This document shows, piece by piece, positions 16,863 through 26,616 of a DNA stretch of 64,000 nucleotides. The DNA is from Thiopontia sp964415865 (GTDB lineage: Bacteria; Pseudomonadota; Gammaproteobacteria; GCF-002020875): contig CAYQBY010000004.1 in NCBI GenBank assembly GCA_964415865.1, positions 9,892 through 73,891 of the forward strand, in the 5' to 3' direction. Numbering within the stretch: position 1 is the first letter of the stretch; every line of letters starts with the position of its first letter. A program made the position numbers and the translations under genes. The notes below the pieces were generated by a model, which saw nothing but the letters and a program-made list of their open reading frames with translations, searched no databases and was not told where the DNA came from.

Positions 16863-18749
16863 TTAAATCTCGGCAAGGTCGCCACTCTTCTCTAGCCAAC
16901 TCTTGCGGTCCGCGGCACGTTTTTTTGCCAGCAACATATCCATCATGCTGTTGCTATCATCTCCCGGCTCAATAGTCAGCTGCACCAATCTCCTGGTCTC
17001 TGTCGCCATTGTAGTCTCCCTCAACTGCAGAGGATTCATCTCTCCCAACCCCTTGAAGCGCTGAACATTTACCTTGCCACGTTTTTTTTCAGCAGTAATA
17101 CGGTCCAGAACGCCCTCTTTTTCTGCATCATCCAGTGCATAGTAGACCTCTTTCCCTACATCAATACGATAAAGAGGAGGCATCGCCACATAGACGTGTC
17201 CCTCTGCCACCAGCTTGGGAAAGTGGCGTAGAAAGAGGGCGCAGAGCAGAGTCGCAATATGGAGACCATCAGAGTCCGCATCTGCCAGAATACATATCTT
17301 GCCATACCTCAGGCCGGTCAAATCACTACTGCCAGGATCCATGCCGAGTGCGACAGAGATATCATGCACCTCTTGTGAGGCCAGCACATCTACCGGGTCT
17401 ACCTCCCAGGTATTAAGAATTTTTCCCCGCAACGGCATAATTGCCTGGAATTCACGATCTCGTGCCTGCTTTGCAGAACCACCCGCTGAATCTCCCTCCA
17501 CCAGAAACAGCTCCCCACGCAGAGGATCATCTGTCGAACAGTCTGCAAGCTTGCCTGGCAGAGCTGGTCCGCTGGTTATTTTTTTACGTGCCACCTTTTT
17601 GCGGGTTCGCATCCGGTTTTGGGCACTATTAATTGCCAGTTCAGCAATTTGTTCACCGATTGCAGGGTGTTGATTAAGCCAGAGGCTGAATGAGTCTTTG
17701 ATTACACCAGAGACAAAGGTTGCTACCTCACGTGACGAGAGACGCTCCTTGATCTGTCCGGCAAACTGTGGATCCTGCATCTTTACCGAGAGGATATAAC
17801 TCACCTTCTCCCAGACGTCCTCGGGGGTCAGTTTTACCCCACGCGGCAGCATATTTCTAAACTCACAGAACTCTCGTACCGCCTCTGTCAGCCCAGCTCG
17901 CAACCCATTTACATGCGTACCTCCTTGTGAGGTCGGCACCAGATTTACATAGCTCTCATTGACCGATTCGCCTCCTTCAGAGAGCCAGAGTACAGCCCAG
18001 TCCACCCCTTCACGCTCACTACTGCTTGACCCCATAAAAGGCTCATCTTCTGGTAGTGTCGGCAAGTCTCCTATCTGCCCCAACAGGTATTGCTTAAGGC
18101 CATCCTGGTACTCCCACTCCTCTTTCTCACCAGACACCTCATCCAGCAGAGACATTTTTAATCCAGGCTGGAGAACGGCCTTGGCACGCATCAAGTGACG
18201 CAGTTTAGGCAGGGAAATTTTTGGTGAGTCAAAAAACTGGGGATCTGCCCAGAAACGCAGGGTGGTACCGGTATTACGTTTACCGACTGAGCCAACTTCC
18301 TCAAGATCACTCTTTTTCTCTCCGTTTGCGAAAGCCATATTCATCTCTCGCCCTTCACGACGCACCCAGATTTCGAGATTTTTGGAGAGCGCATTAACTA
18401 CAGAGACACCAACCCCATGCAACCCACCTGAGAATTGGTAATTTTTACCAGAGAATTTCCCACCGGCATGCAGACGAGTCAGGATAACCTCAATTCCAGG
18501 CACACCCTCTTCCGGATGAATATCGGTTGGCATGCCGCGTCCGTTATCCTCAACCGTGGCTGAACCATCCTTGTGGATGGTGACCTTTATATGGTCAGCA
18601 TGGCCAGCTATGGCCTCATCAACACTATTGTCCAGAACCTCCTGAACCAGATGGTTCGGACGGGTCGTGTCGGTGTACATTCCTGGACGTTTTCGCACCG
18701 GATCCAGACCGGAAAGAACCTCGATTGCCGAGGCATCATAATTGGACAT
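16863..18749 (-). CDS. parE: DNA topoisomerase IV subunit B
   Basis: ParE is the ATPase subunit. The 628-residue protein begins with YDASAIEVLSGLDPVRKRPG and has the GHKL ATPase motif EVLDNSVDEA (about 38-47) and GRGMPTDIH. A transducer domain follows, then the TOPRIM domain with LVEGDSAGGSAKQARDR (about 412-428) and DADSDGLHI (about 489-497). The lack of the long GyrB insert and the ParC partner 36 nt downstream make ParE the clear choice. Confidence 0.96.
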   Translation of the reverse strand: MSNYDASAIEVLSGLDPVRKRPGMYTDTTRPNHLVQEVLDNSVDEAIAGHADHIKVTIHKDGSATVEDNGRGMPTDIHPEEGVPGIEVILTRLHAGGKFSGKNYQFSGGLHGVGVSVVNALSKNLEIWVRREGREMNMAFANGEKKSDLEEVGSVGKRNTGTTLRFWADPQFFDSPKISLPKLRHLMRAKAVLQPGLKMSLLDEVSGEKEEWEYQDGLKQYLLGQIGDLPTLPEDEPFMGSSSSEREGVDWAVLWLSEGGESVNESYVNLVPTSQGGTHVNGLRAGLTEAVREFCEFRNMLPRGVKLTPEDVWEKVSYILSVKMQDPQFAGQIKERLSSREVATFVSGVIKDSFSLWLNQHPAIGEQIAELAINSAQNRMRTRKKVARKKITSGPALPGKLADCSTDDPLRGELFLVEGDSAGGSAKQARDREFQAIMPLRGKILNTWEVDPVDVLASQEVHDISVALGMDPGSSDLTGLRYGKICILADADSDGLHIATLLCALFLRHFPKLVAEGHVYVAMPPLYRIDVGKEVYYALDDAEKEGVLDRITAEKKRGKVNVQRFKGLGEMNPLQLRETTMATETRRLVQLTIEPGDDSNSMMDMLLAKKRAADRKSWLEKSGDLAEI

Positions 18750-18763
18750 AACTACTCAGTTGG

Positions 18764-19273
18764 TTAACGGTTGTATTTAATCTTATCAATAACAGCATCT
18801 ACAGGTCGCGGACGATTTCCCTGTTCACATATAATCCCTCGCAACAGGGCTTTGCGAAAGAAATCATAGCCACGTACCGGCTCCCATGCCGCCCCACTGT
18901 TTTCTGTAAAGGTGCCATTGATACCAAAGGCATAATTTTTGTATTCCATGGTTTGACAACGAATCCCGTCATAAAAAACATTGGTGGCTCCGCTTCTGGT
19001 CCTGATTACTGCAGAGTATCGGATCACATAATCATCCGCAATGGAGAGTGAGTTAGTATCCAGAAAATAGCGGTGGTTTGAGGATGGATTATCCACCTGG
19101 AACTCCAGCAAATTATCCTCTTGCGGATAGTCCGGAATAGATATCTCAGACTCCTTCCACTCAGGCCCCTCCTCATAATATGTACCCCCAGACCCACCAT
19201 CCCACCAGTTGGCATCGGCAACCGATGGAAGGGTAAAAATGAGAATTAAAAATGTTACAATGGTCGACCTCAT
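18764..19273 (-). CDS. CNP1-like family secreted protein
   Basis: The 169-residue protein has a signal peptide (hydrophobic core about 7-18, cleavage near Ala20) and a mature domain that resembles the CNP1-like family. Visible family features are the Tyr/Phe-rich LDTNSLSIADDYVIRYSAVI segment, a Cys in FYDGIRCQTMEYKNYAFG and a final Cys in LRGIICEQG. It is presumably periplasmic and its role is unknown. It starts the minus-strand run leading to parE (14 nt gap) and is divergent from xseB; the two starts are 55 nt apart. Confidence 0.75.
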   Translation of the reverse strand: MRSTIVTFLILIFTLPSVADANWWDGGSGGTYYEEGPEWKESEISIPDYPQEDNLLEFQVDNPSSNHRYFLDTNSLSIADDYVIRYSAVIRTRSGATNVFYDGIRCQTMEYKNYAFGINGTFTENSGAAWEPVRGYDFFRKALLRGIICEQGNRPRPVDAVIDKIKYNR

Positions 19274-19328
19274 AGAGACACATTATCCACCGAATCAGGG
19301 CAGAACCAACCCCCTCAACAGAAAAAAT

Positions 19329-19562
19329 ATGGCCGCAAAAAAGAAAAAAAGTGATACGCCTTTCGATTTTGAGAAGAGCCTTTCCGATCTGGAACAGCTG
19401 GTTGCGGATATGGAGAGTGGAGATCTTTCACTGGAAGAGTCGCTTAAGAAATTTGAAAATGGCATACAACTTATACGTAACTGTCAGGGAGCACTGAATG
19501 AGGCTGAACAGAAGGTTGAGATCCTGACCAAGGAGGGGTTAAAACCGTTCGAATCCTCATGA
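19329..19562 (+). CDS. xseB: Exodeoxyribonuclease VII small subunit
   Basis: XseB is the small helical subunit of exonuclease VII and multiplies on the large subunit XseA. The 77-residue protein has a Lys-rich start (MAAKKKKSD), FEKSLSDLEQLVADMESGDLSLEESL and a coiled coil to the end. The start at 19329 is chosen by family length. The frame stays open upstream to 19209, but that part is not conserved in type. Its TGA overlaps the ispA ATG (ATGA at 19559-19562), the usual xseB-ispA-dxs order. Confidence 0.93.
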   Translation: MAAKKKKSDTPFDFEKSLSDLEQLVADMESGDLSLEESLKKFENGIQLIRNCQGALNEAEQKVEILTKEGLKPFESS

Positions 19563-20422
19563 GCAACTCATTCGGTGCGTGGCAGCAACGTGTAGAGGAT
19601 GCTCTCAACCAGTTCATCCCTGCCACAACCACACCTCCTGTCAGACTACACAAGGCAATCCACTACACTGTTTTCAGTGGTGGCAAGCGGGTACGTCCCA
19701 TTCTTGTCTATGCCACTGGAGAGCTGTTTGGTACATCTGCTGAACAACTGGATTATGCAGCTGCTGCAGTTGAACTTATCCATACTTACTCTCTGGTCCA
19801 CGATGATTTGCCTGCAATGGATGATGATGACCTGCGCAGAGGAGAGCCAACCTGCCACCGTGCCTTTGACGAGGCTACTGCAATTCTGGTTGGAGATGCC
19901 TTACAAACATTGGCCTTTCAGACCATTGCCAACTCCACTCTATCTAGTGATATCCGCCTCAACTGGATCAATCTGCTCACGACTGCCAGCGGCTCGGAGG
20001 GTATGGTTGGAGGACAGATGATTGATCTGGAGACAGTCACTGAGAGCGCCGAATTAACCACTATGCATCTGATGAAGACTGGGGCATTGATACGGGCAAG
20101 CATCCTGATGGGGGCAGCTCCCGGTGACCCAGACCAAACCACCATAAACAGGCTTGAGCGCTATGCGGACTCAATCGGTCTCGCCTTTCAGGTACGTGAT
20201 GACATTCTTGATATTGAGGGCTCAAGTGATGTTATCGGCAAACCACAAGGCTCTGATGTTGAACAGAAGAAGAGTACTTTTGTATCCCTGTTTGGTATGG
20301 ATGGGGCAAAAAAGCAACTTCAACAACTGCATCAACAAACAATGGATGAACTCTCATCATTTGATAATCAAGCAGACAGCCTGAGAGAGGTTGCCAACTT
20401 TATTATTCAGAGGGATCATTAG
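19559..20422 (+). CDS. ispA: Farnesyl diphosphate synthase
   Basis: IspA condenses DMAPP and GPP with IPP. The 287-residue polyprenyl synthase has GGKRVRP (about 40-46), the first aspartate-rich motif in HDDLPAMDDDDLRRG (about 80-94) and the second in DDILDIEG (about 213-220). Residues before the first motif are bulky, in line with a short-chain product. It overlaps xseB by 4 nt and abuts dxs. Confidence 0.95.
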   Translation: MSNSFGAWQQRVEDALNQFIPATTTPPVRLHKAIHYTVFSGGKRVRPILVYATGELFGTSAEQLDYAAAAVELIHTYSLVHDDLPAMDDDDLRRGEPTCHRAFDEATAILVGDALQTLAFQTIANSTLSSDIRLNWINLLTTASGSEGMVGGQMIDLETVTESAELTTMHLMKTGALIRASILMGAAPGDPDQTTINRLERYADSIGLAFQVRDDILDIEGSSDVIGKPQGSDVEQKKSTFVSLFGMDGAKKQLQQLHQQTMDELSSFDNQADSLREVANFIIQRDH

Positions 20423-20428
20423 TTGATT

Positions 20429-22294
20429 ATGAGCTCCTCTACACCATCAACCCCATTACTGGATCAAACTACAAATCCTGAGGGGTTGCGCCAACTCGAT
20501 CCCGGACAACTTCCTGATCTTGCTAAAGAGATTCGCAGCTTCATGATTAATTCTGTTGAGAAGACAGGTGGGCACCTGGCATCCAGTCTGGGAGTTGTTG
20601 AGCTGACGATAGCACTACATTATATCTACAACACTCCTGATGATCGCCTGGTTTGGGATGTTGGTCATCAAAGCTACCCGCATAAAATAGTTACAGGGCG
20701 ACGCAGTGAGATGGATACCCTGCGGCAACAGGGAGGGTTGTCCGGTTTTACCAAACGTGGGGAGAGTCCATATGACCCTTTTGGTACCGGACACTCCAGT
20801 ACATCCATCAGTGCAGCTCTAGGGATGGCTATTGCAGCCAAGCAGGCTGGTGAAGATAGGCAGACCATTGCCGTGATTGGTGATGGTGCACTCACCGGAG
20901 GCATGGCATTTGAGGCACTGAACCACGCAGGTGATGAAAATGCCAATCTGCTGGTTGTACTCAATGATAATGACATGTCGATCTCGGAAAATGTTGGAGG
21001 ACTTTCCCGCTACCTTGGTAGAGTTTTGACCAGTTCCACCTACAGCCATATGCGTGAAACCAGCCGCAAGGTGCTAAGCAAACTGCCGGGCGCCTGGGAT
21101 TTGGCCAGACGTACTGAGGAGCATGTTAAGGGGATGGTTGTCCCTGGAACACTGTTTGAGGAGTTGGGGTTCAACTATGTTGGTCCGGTAGATGGGCATG
21201 ATATTAATGCCTTGATACGTGCACTGCGCACCCTGCATAAACTCAAGGGGCCAAGATTCCTTCATATCATTACCCAGAAGGGACGAGGCCACATCCCTGC
21301 TGAACGAGACCCACTTAAATACCATGGAATTGGACGCGTTGAACCTGCCACTCAGAAGAACAGCGGGAAAACAGCGCAGAATGTCACATATACATCTGTT
21401 TTTGGTGATTGGCTCTGTAACGCTGTGGAAAAAAATCCGGAACTGATTGCCATAACCCCTGCCATGATGTGCGGCTCTGGCATGGTTCATTTTGCCGAAA
21501 AATATCCCAACCATTTCATTGATGTTGGTATTGCAGAGCAACATGCTGTTACTCTGGCTGCCGGCCTGGCAACAGAGAACCGGCACCCAATTGTTGCGAT
21601 CTACTCCACCTTTTTACAACGTGCTTATGATCAGCTAATCCATGATGTTGCCCTGCAGAACCTTCCGGTTCTATTTGCAATTGATCGGGCTGGTCTGGTT
21701 GGTGCCGACGGCCCAACCCATGCTGGTGCGTTTGATATCAGTTTCCTTAGGGCCATACCAAATCTACTGATCATGACTCCCTCAAATGGCGAGGAGTGTC
21801 AGAGAATGCTCTCAACCGGACTCCAACACCATGGACCTGCCGCAGTACGCTACCCCCGTGCCTCAATACCGGACCAGCCTGAAAACAGTCATCCTGTGAC
21901 AGTTGGCAAAGGAGAGAGGCGACGTCAGGGAAGTGAGATTGCCATACTGGTGTTTGGTACTCTGCTGGAACAGGTAATGGAGGCTGCCGAACAGATAGAT
22001 GCAACTGTAGTTGATATGCGCTTTGTGGCTCCACTTGACCAATCTCTTATTATTCAGATGTGCGAAGAGCATGAGATGATCGTGACCGTAGAGGAAAATG
22101 TAACCGCTGGAGGTGCTGGAAGTGGTGTAAGTGAGTTCATGCTTACACAAAACATCTCTATGCCGCTGCTAATGATTGGATTACCCAATAAATTTGTTAT
22201 GCAGGGTGAGAGGGATGCTCTTCTGGAGCAATATGGTCTCTCCAGCCATGGTATACTTGACTCGATTAGTAGGTTTCAACAAAAAAAATCCTGA
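20429..22294 (+). CDS. dxs: 1-deoxy-D-xylulose-5-phosphate synthase
   Basis: Dxs joins pyruvate and glyceraldehyde 3-phosphate at the start of the MEP pathway and is a thiamine-diphosphate enzyme. The roughly 620-residue protein has GTGHSSTSISAALGMA, the ThDP motif GDGALTGGMAFEALNHAG (about 151-168) and DRAGLVGADGPTHAG (about 423-437). The start is open. An AGGGA (20411-20415) is 7 nt from an in-frame TTG at 20423 directly after the ispA stop, but 13 nt from the ATG at 20429. TTG may be the true start. Confidence 0.96.
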   Translation: MSSSTPSTPLLDQTTNPEGLRQLDPGQLPDLAKEIRSFMINSVEKTGGHLASSLGVVELTIALHYIYNTPDDRLVWDVGHQSYPHKIVTGRRSEMDTLRQQGGLSGFTKRGESPYDPFGTGHSSTSISAALGMAIAAKQAGEDRQTIAVIGDGALTGGMAFEALNHAGDENANLLVVLNDNDMSISENVGGLSRYLGRVLTSSTYSHMRETSRKVLSKLPGAWDLARRTEEHVKGMVVPGTLFEELGFNYVGPVDGHDINALIRALRTLHKLKGPRFLHIITQKGRGHIPAERDPLKYHGIGRVEPATQKNSGKTAQNVTYTSVFGDWLCNAVEKNPELIAITPAMMCGSGMVHFAEKYPNHFIDVGIAEQHAVTLAAGLATENRHPIVAIYSTFLQRAYDQLIHDVALQNLPVLFAIDRAGLVGADGPTHAGAFDISFLRAIPNLLIMTPSNGEECQRMLSTGLQHHGPAAVRYPRASIPDQPENSHPVTVGKGERRRQGSEIAILVFGTLLEQVMEAAEQIDATVVDMRFVAPLDQSLIIQMCEEHEMIVTVEENVTAGGAGSGVSEFMLTQNISMPLLMIGLPNKFVMQGERDALLEQYGLSSHGILDSISRFQQKKS

Positions 22295-22324
22295 AATAAG
22301 CACCCTGATCCACTCATATCACTC

Positions 22325-22711
22325 ATGTCTGGCCGATTTATATTACAAGTTGTCAGTGACTTTTCCGCTGCCCACAGTCTTCGCGAATATCCTGGAGATT
22401 GCCAGCGCTTGCATGGACATAACTGGAAAGTTGAGGTGGAGGTTGCCGCTACAGAGCTGGATGAACTGGGGATGGTGGTTGATTTTAAAAAAATAAAACA
22501 AGCGACTAAAGAGGCTACTGACAGACTGGATCATCAATATCTGAATGAGCTGGATCCGTTCGATAAACTCAACCCCACTGCCGAGAATATAGCCCGGACA
22601 CTCTTCAATGAGATTTCCGAGTCCATTAACCATAAACAAGTAGAGGTTGAGTCTGTTACAGTCTGGGAAACTGAACGGGCATCAGCACGTTATAGCAAAA
22701 CAGAAAAGTGA
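22325..22711 (+). CDS. queD: 6-carboxy-5,6,7,8-tetrahydropterin synthase
   Basis: QueD makes 6-carboxytetrahydropterin from dihydroneopterin triphosphate on the way to preQ0 and queuosine. The 128-residue protein shows zinc ligands His17, His30 and His32 (SAAHSL and RLHGHNW) and the catalytic Cys26. WETERASARY near the end holds the conserved Glu. It is followed 9 nt later by folE2, which supplies its substrate. Confidence 0.93.
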   Translation: MSGRFILQVVSDFSAAHSLREYPGDCQRLHGHNWKVEVEVAATELDELGMVVDFKKIKQATKEATDRLDHQYLNELDPFDKLNPTAENIARTLFNEISESINHKQVEVESVTVWETERASARYSKTEK

Positions 22712-22720
22712 GAAATTCTT

Positions 22721-23506
22721 ATGAGCAGTAACAATATGGCGGATGTACAGGGTAGTAGAGATACCCGCCAGATCCCAATTGATAAAGTTGGTATCAAGGA
22801 TATTCGCCATCCCGTTGTCATCAAGGATCGTACTGGAAAAGAGCAACATACCGTTGCTACTTTCAACATGTATGTCAGTCTTCCTCAACACTTCAAAGGG
22901 ACTCATATGTCCCGTTTTGTACGCATTCTCAATCAACATGACTTTGAGATTACTGTAGATACATTCAAAACCATGCTAGGTGAGATGGTGGAAATTCTTG
23001 AGGCTGAATCTGGCCATATTGAGATGTCATTTCCTTTCTTCGTCAACAAGAAGGCACCCGTTAGTGGTATAGAGAGCCTGATTGATTATGAGGTGACATT
23101 TATTGGTGAGATCAGTAGCGGCAAGCCATCCATGAACGTCAAGGTTCTGGTTCCGGCAACCAGTCTCTGCCCTTGCTCCAAGGAGATATCCGAATATGGT
23201 GCACATAACCAGCGCTCTCATATTACGGTCAACGCAAAACCAGCCGGCTTCCTCTGGATTGAGGACATTATTGATATCGTAGAGCAGGAGGCATCATGCG
23301 AGCTATTTGGCCTACTCAAGCGTCCTGACGAGAAATATGTGACTGAACGTGCTTACGATAATCCAAAATTTGTCGAGGACCTGGTACGTGATGTTGCCAA
23401 TCGACTAAATGATGATGAACGAATCCTCTCCTACATACTTGAGGCTGAGAATTTTGAGTCCATCCATAACCACTCAGCATATGCAATGATCGAGAAGATC
23501 AAATAA
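22721..23506 (+). CDS. folE2: GTP cyclohydrolase IB
   Basis: FolE2 converts GTP to dihydroneopterin triphosphate, the branch point of folate and queuosine synthesis. It is the metal-flexible type IB enzyme used when zinc is low or in place of FolE. The 261-residue protein has the type IB signature LCPCSKEISEYGAHNQRSH (about 146-164), with its catalytic Cys, and a T-fold. It lies 9 nt after queD, which uses its product. A separate folE may or may not exist elsewhere. Confidence 0.95.
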   Translation: MSSNNMADVQGSRDTRQIPIDKVGIKDIRHPVVIKDRTGKEQHTVATFNMYVSLPQHFKGTHMSRFVRILNQHDFEITVDTFKTMLGEMVEILEAESGHIEMSFPFFVNKKAPVSGIESLIDYEVTFIGEISSGKPSMNVKVLVPATSLCPCSKEISEYGAHNQRSHITVNAKPAGFLWIEDIIDIVEQEASCELFGLLKRPDEKYVTERAYDNPKFVEDLVRDVANRLNDDERILSYILEAENFESIHNHSAYAMIEKIK

Positions 23507-23548
23507 CGCATAGCCACAAAAATATATAATGCTGTAACTCATAACGCT

Positions 23549-25336
23549 GTGATTCATTACACAGTATCTATAGCAGACGCCAATGCACACCACTTTGATG
23601 TGGTCTGTACGATTGAAAATCCATCTTCATCTGGACAGAGCGTTTCTCTCCCCGCATGGATTCCTGGAAGTTACATGATCAGGGATTTTGCCAAAAATAT
23701 CCTCTGGATCAGGGCATCCTCAGGTGGTGTAGATATCACTATCGAGAAGATAGATAAGCAGACCTGGATGTGTGGTCCATGTAATGATCCACTAGAGATC
23801 AGCTATCGCATATATGCATGGGATCTATCGGTGCGCACCGCACACCTGGACGGCACTCATGGTTTCTTTAATGGCACCAGCATGTTCTTGGCTGTGCAAG
23901 GACAAACAGATAGCACTCATCAGGTTGAGTTACTACCACCAGCAACTTGTCCGGAATGGAAGGTTGCAACAACACTGCCTGCAGAAAAAACCGATGATTC
24001 AGGATGGGGCAGTTATGAGTGCAATAGCTATGATAAGCTGATTGACCATCCTGTTGAGATGGGAACATATACCAGCATGAGCTTTGAGGTATGCGGAGTA
24101 CCACATGCAATCATCCTCACTGGAAAACATAATGCTGATCTGGATCGGCTGGCAATAGATCTCACCCGTATATGCGAACACCAGGTTCAACTCTTTGGTG
24201 ATCCCGCCCCTCCTGTAGAGCACTATCTTTTTCTGACCATGGTGGTTGGTACCGGATATGGCGGGCTCGAACACCGTGACTCATGCGCCCTGCTATGCAG
24301 CCGTGAGGACCTGCCTCACAAGGGAGAAGAGAGGGTTACTGATGGATATCGTAAATTCCTTGGTCTCTGCAGCCATGAATACTTCCATCTGTGGAATATC
24401 AAAAGAATTCGTCCCCAGCAGTTCTCCCCCTACAAGCTTGATGTGGAATCATATACCAGCCAACTCTGGGCATTTGAGGGGATCACCTCATACTTTGATG
24501 ACCTAACACTGGTACAGAGTGGAATTATCGATAGAGAGAGCTATCTTGAGCTGCTTGGAGAGACACTAACCAGACTGCAGCGCAACCATGGCAAGGATAT
24601 TCAATCTGTAACCGATTCAAGTCTTGATGCGTGGACAAAGTTCTATCAACAAGATGAGAATGCCAACAATGCAATTGTCAGTTACTACACAAAAGGGGCT
24701 GTCATTGCCCTGATGATTGATCTCTGGATCAGAAACAGGAGTAACCACCAAAAATCACTGGTCGAGGTGATGAGAAAACTCTGGAATGAGTATGGTAGCA
24801 GTGAAAATGGGGTCCCAGAGGGGGGTATTGAGGAGATCTGCCATGAAATTGCTGGTGACAACATACCCTGGCTACATGATGCTCTCTACTCTACGGGAGC
24901 GCTGGAGATAAAGCCAATGCTTGGCAACTTTGGTATAAACATGACCCTGCGCCCCACTACATCCTCTGGTGATACCGGAGGAACCAGAAAAAAGAGGCTC
25001 CCAACCTGCTGGATAGGGGCAGAATTGAAGATTGACAAAGGTGGAGCAAAGGTTATCCGTATTGCAGATGGCGGACCCTTGCAACAGGCCGGGATTGCTG
25101 CAGGTGACCTGATCATTGCCATAGATCAATTACAGGCAAATGAAAAACAGGTAAAAAGTACTCTCTATCACAGAGAGCCAGGCGACCAAGTAAAAGTTCA
25201 CCTGTTCCGCAGGGATGAATTAATGAGTCTCTGCATCACACTGGCAACTCCTCCCAAGGATACAGTTGTGCTGGATAGAGTTAATAAAATTGATGCTGAA
25301 CAGGAGTTGGCTCAGCAGCGATGGCTAAAACCCTAA
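23549..25336 (+). CDS. M61-family glycyl aminopeptidase with PDZ domain
   Basis: The 595-residue protein matches the M61 peptidase layout. An N-terminal beta domain (about 1-170) has HLDGTHGFFNGTSMF. The gluzincin domain follows, with the zinc site HEYFH at 276-280 in SHEYFHLWNIKRIRP and a downstream Glu in WAFEGITSYFDD. A C-terminal PDZ domain (about 490-575) has GGPLQQAGIAAGDLIIAID. No signal peptide is visible. The start is a GTG at 23549 with a poor ribosome-binding site, chosen because it gives the conserved N-terminus. The physiological substrate is not known. Confidence 0.9.
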   Translation: MIHYTVSIADANAHHFDVVCTIENPSSSGQSVSLPAWIPGSYMIRDFAKNILWIRASSGGVDITIEKIDKQTWMCGPCNDPLEISYRIYAWDLSVRTAHLDGTHGFFNGTSMFLAVQGQTDSTHQVELLPPATCPEWKVATTLPAEKTDDSGWGSYECNSYDKLIDHPVEMGTYTSMSFEVCGVPHAIILTGKHNADLDRLAIDLTRICEHQVQLFGDPAPPVEHYLFLTMVVGTGYGGLEHRDSCALLCSREDLPHKGEERVTDGYRKFLGLCSHEYFHLWNIKRIRPQQFSPYKLDVESYTSQLWAFEGITSYFDDLTLVQSGIIDRESYLELLGETLTRLQRNHGKDIQSVTDSSLDAWTKFYQQDENANNAIVSYYTKGAVIALMIDLWIRNRSNHQKSLVEVMRKLWNEYGSSENGVPEGGIEEICHEIAGDNIPWLHDALYSTGALEIKPMLGNFGINMTLRPTTSSGDTGGTRKKRLPTCWIGAELKIDKGGAKVIRIADGGPLQQAGIAAGDLIIAIDQLQANEKQVKSTLYHREPGDQVKVHLFRRDELMSLCITLATPPKDTVVLDRVNKIDAEQELAQQRWLKP

Positions 25337-25364
25337 ACAACGTGGCAGCTGAAATAGATAAAAG

Positions 25365-26573
25365 ATGTTACTTAATATTGATAACGGATCAGACCCAGTC
25401 CACCCATTTGCGCTTTTCCAGCTCGGGTTCCGCCCATTTTTTCTGGCTGCCTCACTCTATAGCATAGTTGCGATAATCCTCTGGACATTATCCTATAGCT
25501 TCCAGTGGCATCCGGAGGCTATCACACAATTTGGCAACCATTTTCTATGGCATGGTCATGAGATGGTGTTTGGTTATGGGGTAGCTGTCGCTGGAGGTTT
25601 TCTACTAACGGCAGCAATGAACTGGACCGGCGTCCAGACCATTCGCTTCACCCCTCTGGCACTCCTCTTCAGTCTATGGCTACTGGCCCGCATACTGCCA
25701 TGGATTAGCGGCATCCCCCTGATTATCCCTGCCACACTTGATCTACTGTTTCTGTTGGCTCTTACAATCGCTATCACCCACCCACTATACAAAGCAAAAC
25801 AATGGGATCAGGTTCGAATTTTTACCTCAAAATTCCTGACAATCTTTGCCTCAAACCTTATCTTCTATCTAGGCACATTCAAGGTGATTGACGGGGGAGA
25901 GCGCATCGGACTATACGGCGGCATCTATCTGATTATTGCACTACTACTCACCCTGGGAAGGCGCGTCTTTCCCTTCTTTATCGAAAAGGGTGTTGGAGTA
26001 CCGCTAACACTGAAAAACTCAAAATCTCTTGATATCTCAAGTCTGGTGCTATTTCTGCTGTTTGCCCTGACCGATATCTTTCTGCCACAATTCTGGGGAG
26101 GCGGTCTGCTGGCAGCGGCCCTTGTGATTGTCCATGGCATACGTTTCAAGAACTGGTATACCAACCTTATATGGGACAAGCCACTTCTCTGGGTGTTGAT
26201 GGTCGGCTATGGCTGGATAATCCTTGGGTTTCTCTTCAAGGCACTATCCACTTTTGGAGTAGTTCAGCCACTTATCGCACTCCATGCATTTACATACGGC
26301 GCCATTGGTATTATCACCATGGGCATGATGGCCCGGGTAATTCTTGGTCACACCGGAAGAAGTATCTTTAACCCCCCAAAGAGCCTGCATATAATCTTTG
26401 GATTATTACTGGCAGGTGCTGTGGTTCGTGTACTACTACCACTGCTTATTCCTGAACAGTTTGTAACACTGGTACTGCTATCACAATTTTTCTGGGTTGC
26501 CTCATTCTCACTATTTTTGTGGAATTATGCAGTTATGCTGATAGTACCGAGAATAGATGGAAGACCAGGGTAG
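25365..26573 (+). CDS. nnrS: NnrS family membrane protein
   Basis: NnrS proteins are heme- and copper-containing membrane proteins that relieve nitric oxide stress, often near denitrification genes. The 402-residue protein has about twelve transmembrane helices. It opens with FALFQLGFRPFFLAASLYS, the NnrS hallmark, and has HGHEMVFGYGVAVAGGFLL (about 64-82) and MARVILGHTGR (about 319-329), which hold conserved histidines. It lies 28 nt after the M61 gene. No nitrate or nitrite reductase genes are in the window and no clear FNR/NNR box is seen upstream. Confidence 0.92.
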   Translation: MLLNIDNGSDPVHPFALFQLGFRPFFLAASLYSIVAIILWTLSYSFQWHPEAITQFGNHFLWHGHEMVFGYGVAVAGGFLLTAAMNWTGVQTIRFTPLALLFSLWLLARILPWISGIPLIIPATLDLLFLLALTIAITHPLYKAKQWDQVRIFTSKFLTIFASNLIFYLGTFKVIDGGERIGLYGGIYLIIALLLTLGRRVFPFFIEKGVGVPLTLKNSKSLDISSLVLFLLFALTDIFLPQFWGGGLLAAALVIVHGIRFKNWYTNLIWDKPLLWVLMVGYGWIILGFLFKALSTFGVVQPLIALHAFTYGAIGIITMGMMARVILGHTGRSIFNPPKSLHIIFGLLLAGAVVRVLLPLLIPEQFVTLVLLSQFFWVASFSLFLWNYAVMLIVPRIDGRPG

Positions 26574-26616
26574 CCAACAGGATTAAGAACCTAATTAAGG
26601 CTGTTACCTGCTGCTC

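Noticed and set aside
22295..22720. preQ1 or THF riboswitch ahead of queD/folE2
   Set aside because: The gaps are 30 and 9 nt, too short for an aptamer, and no conserved core is seen.
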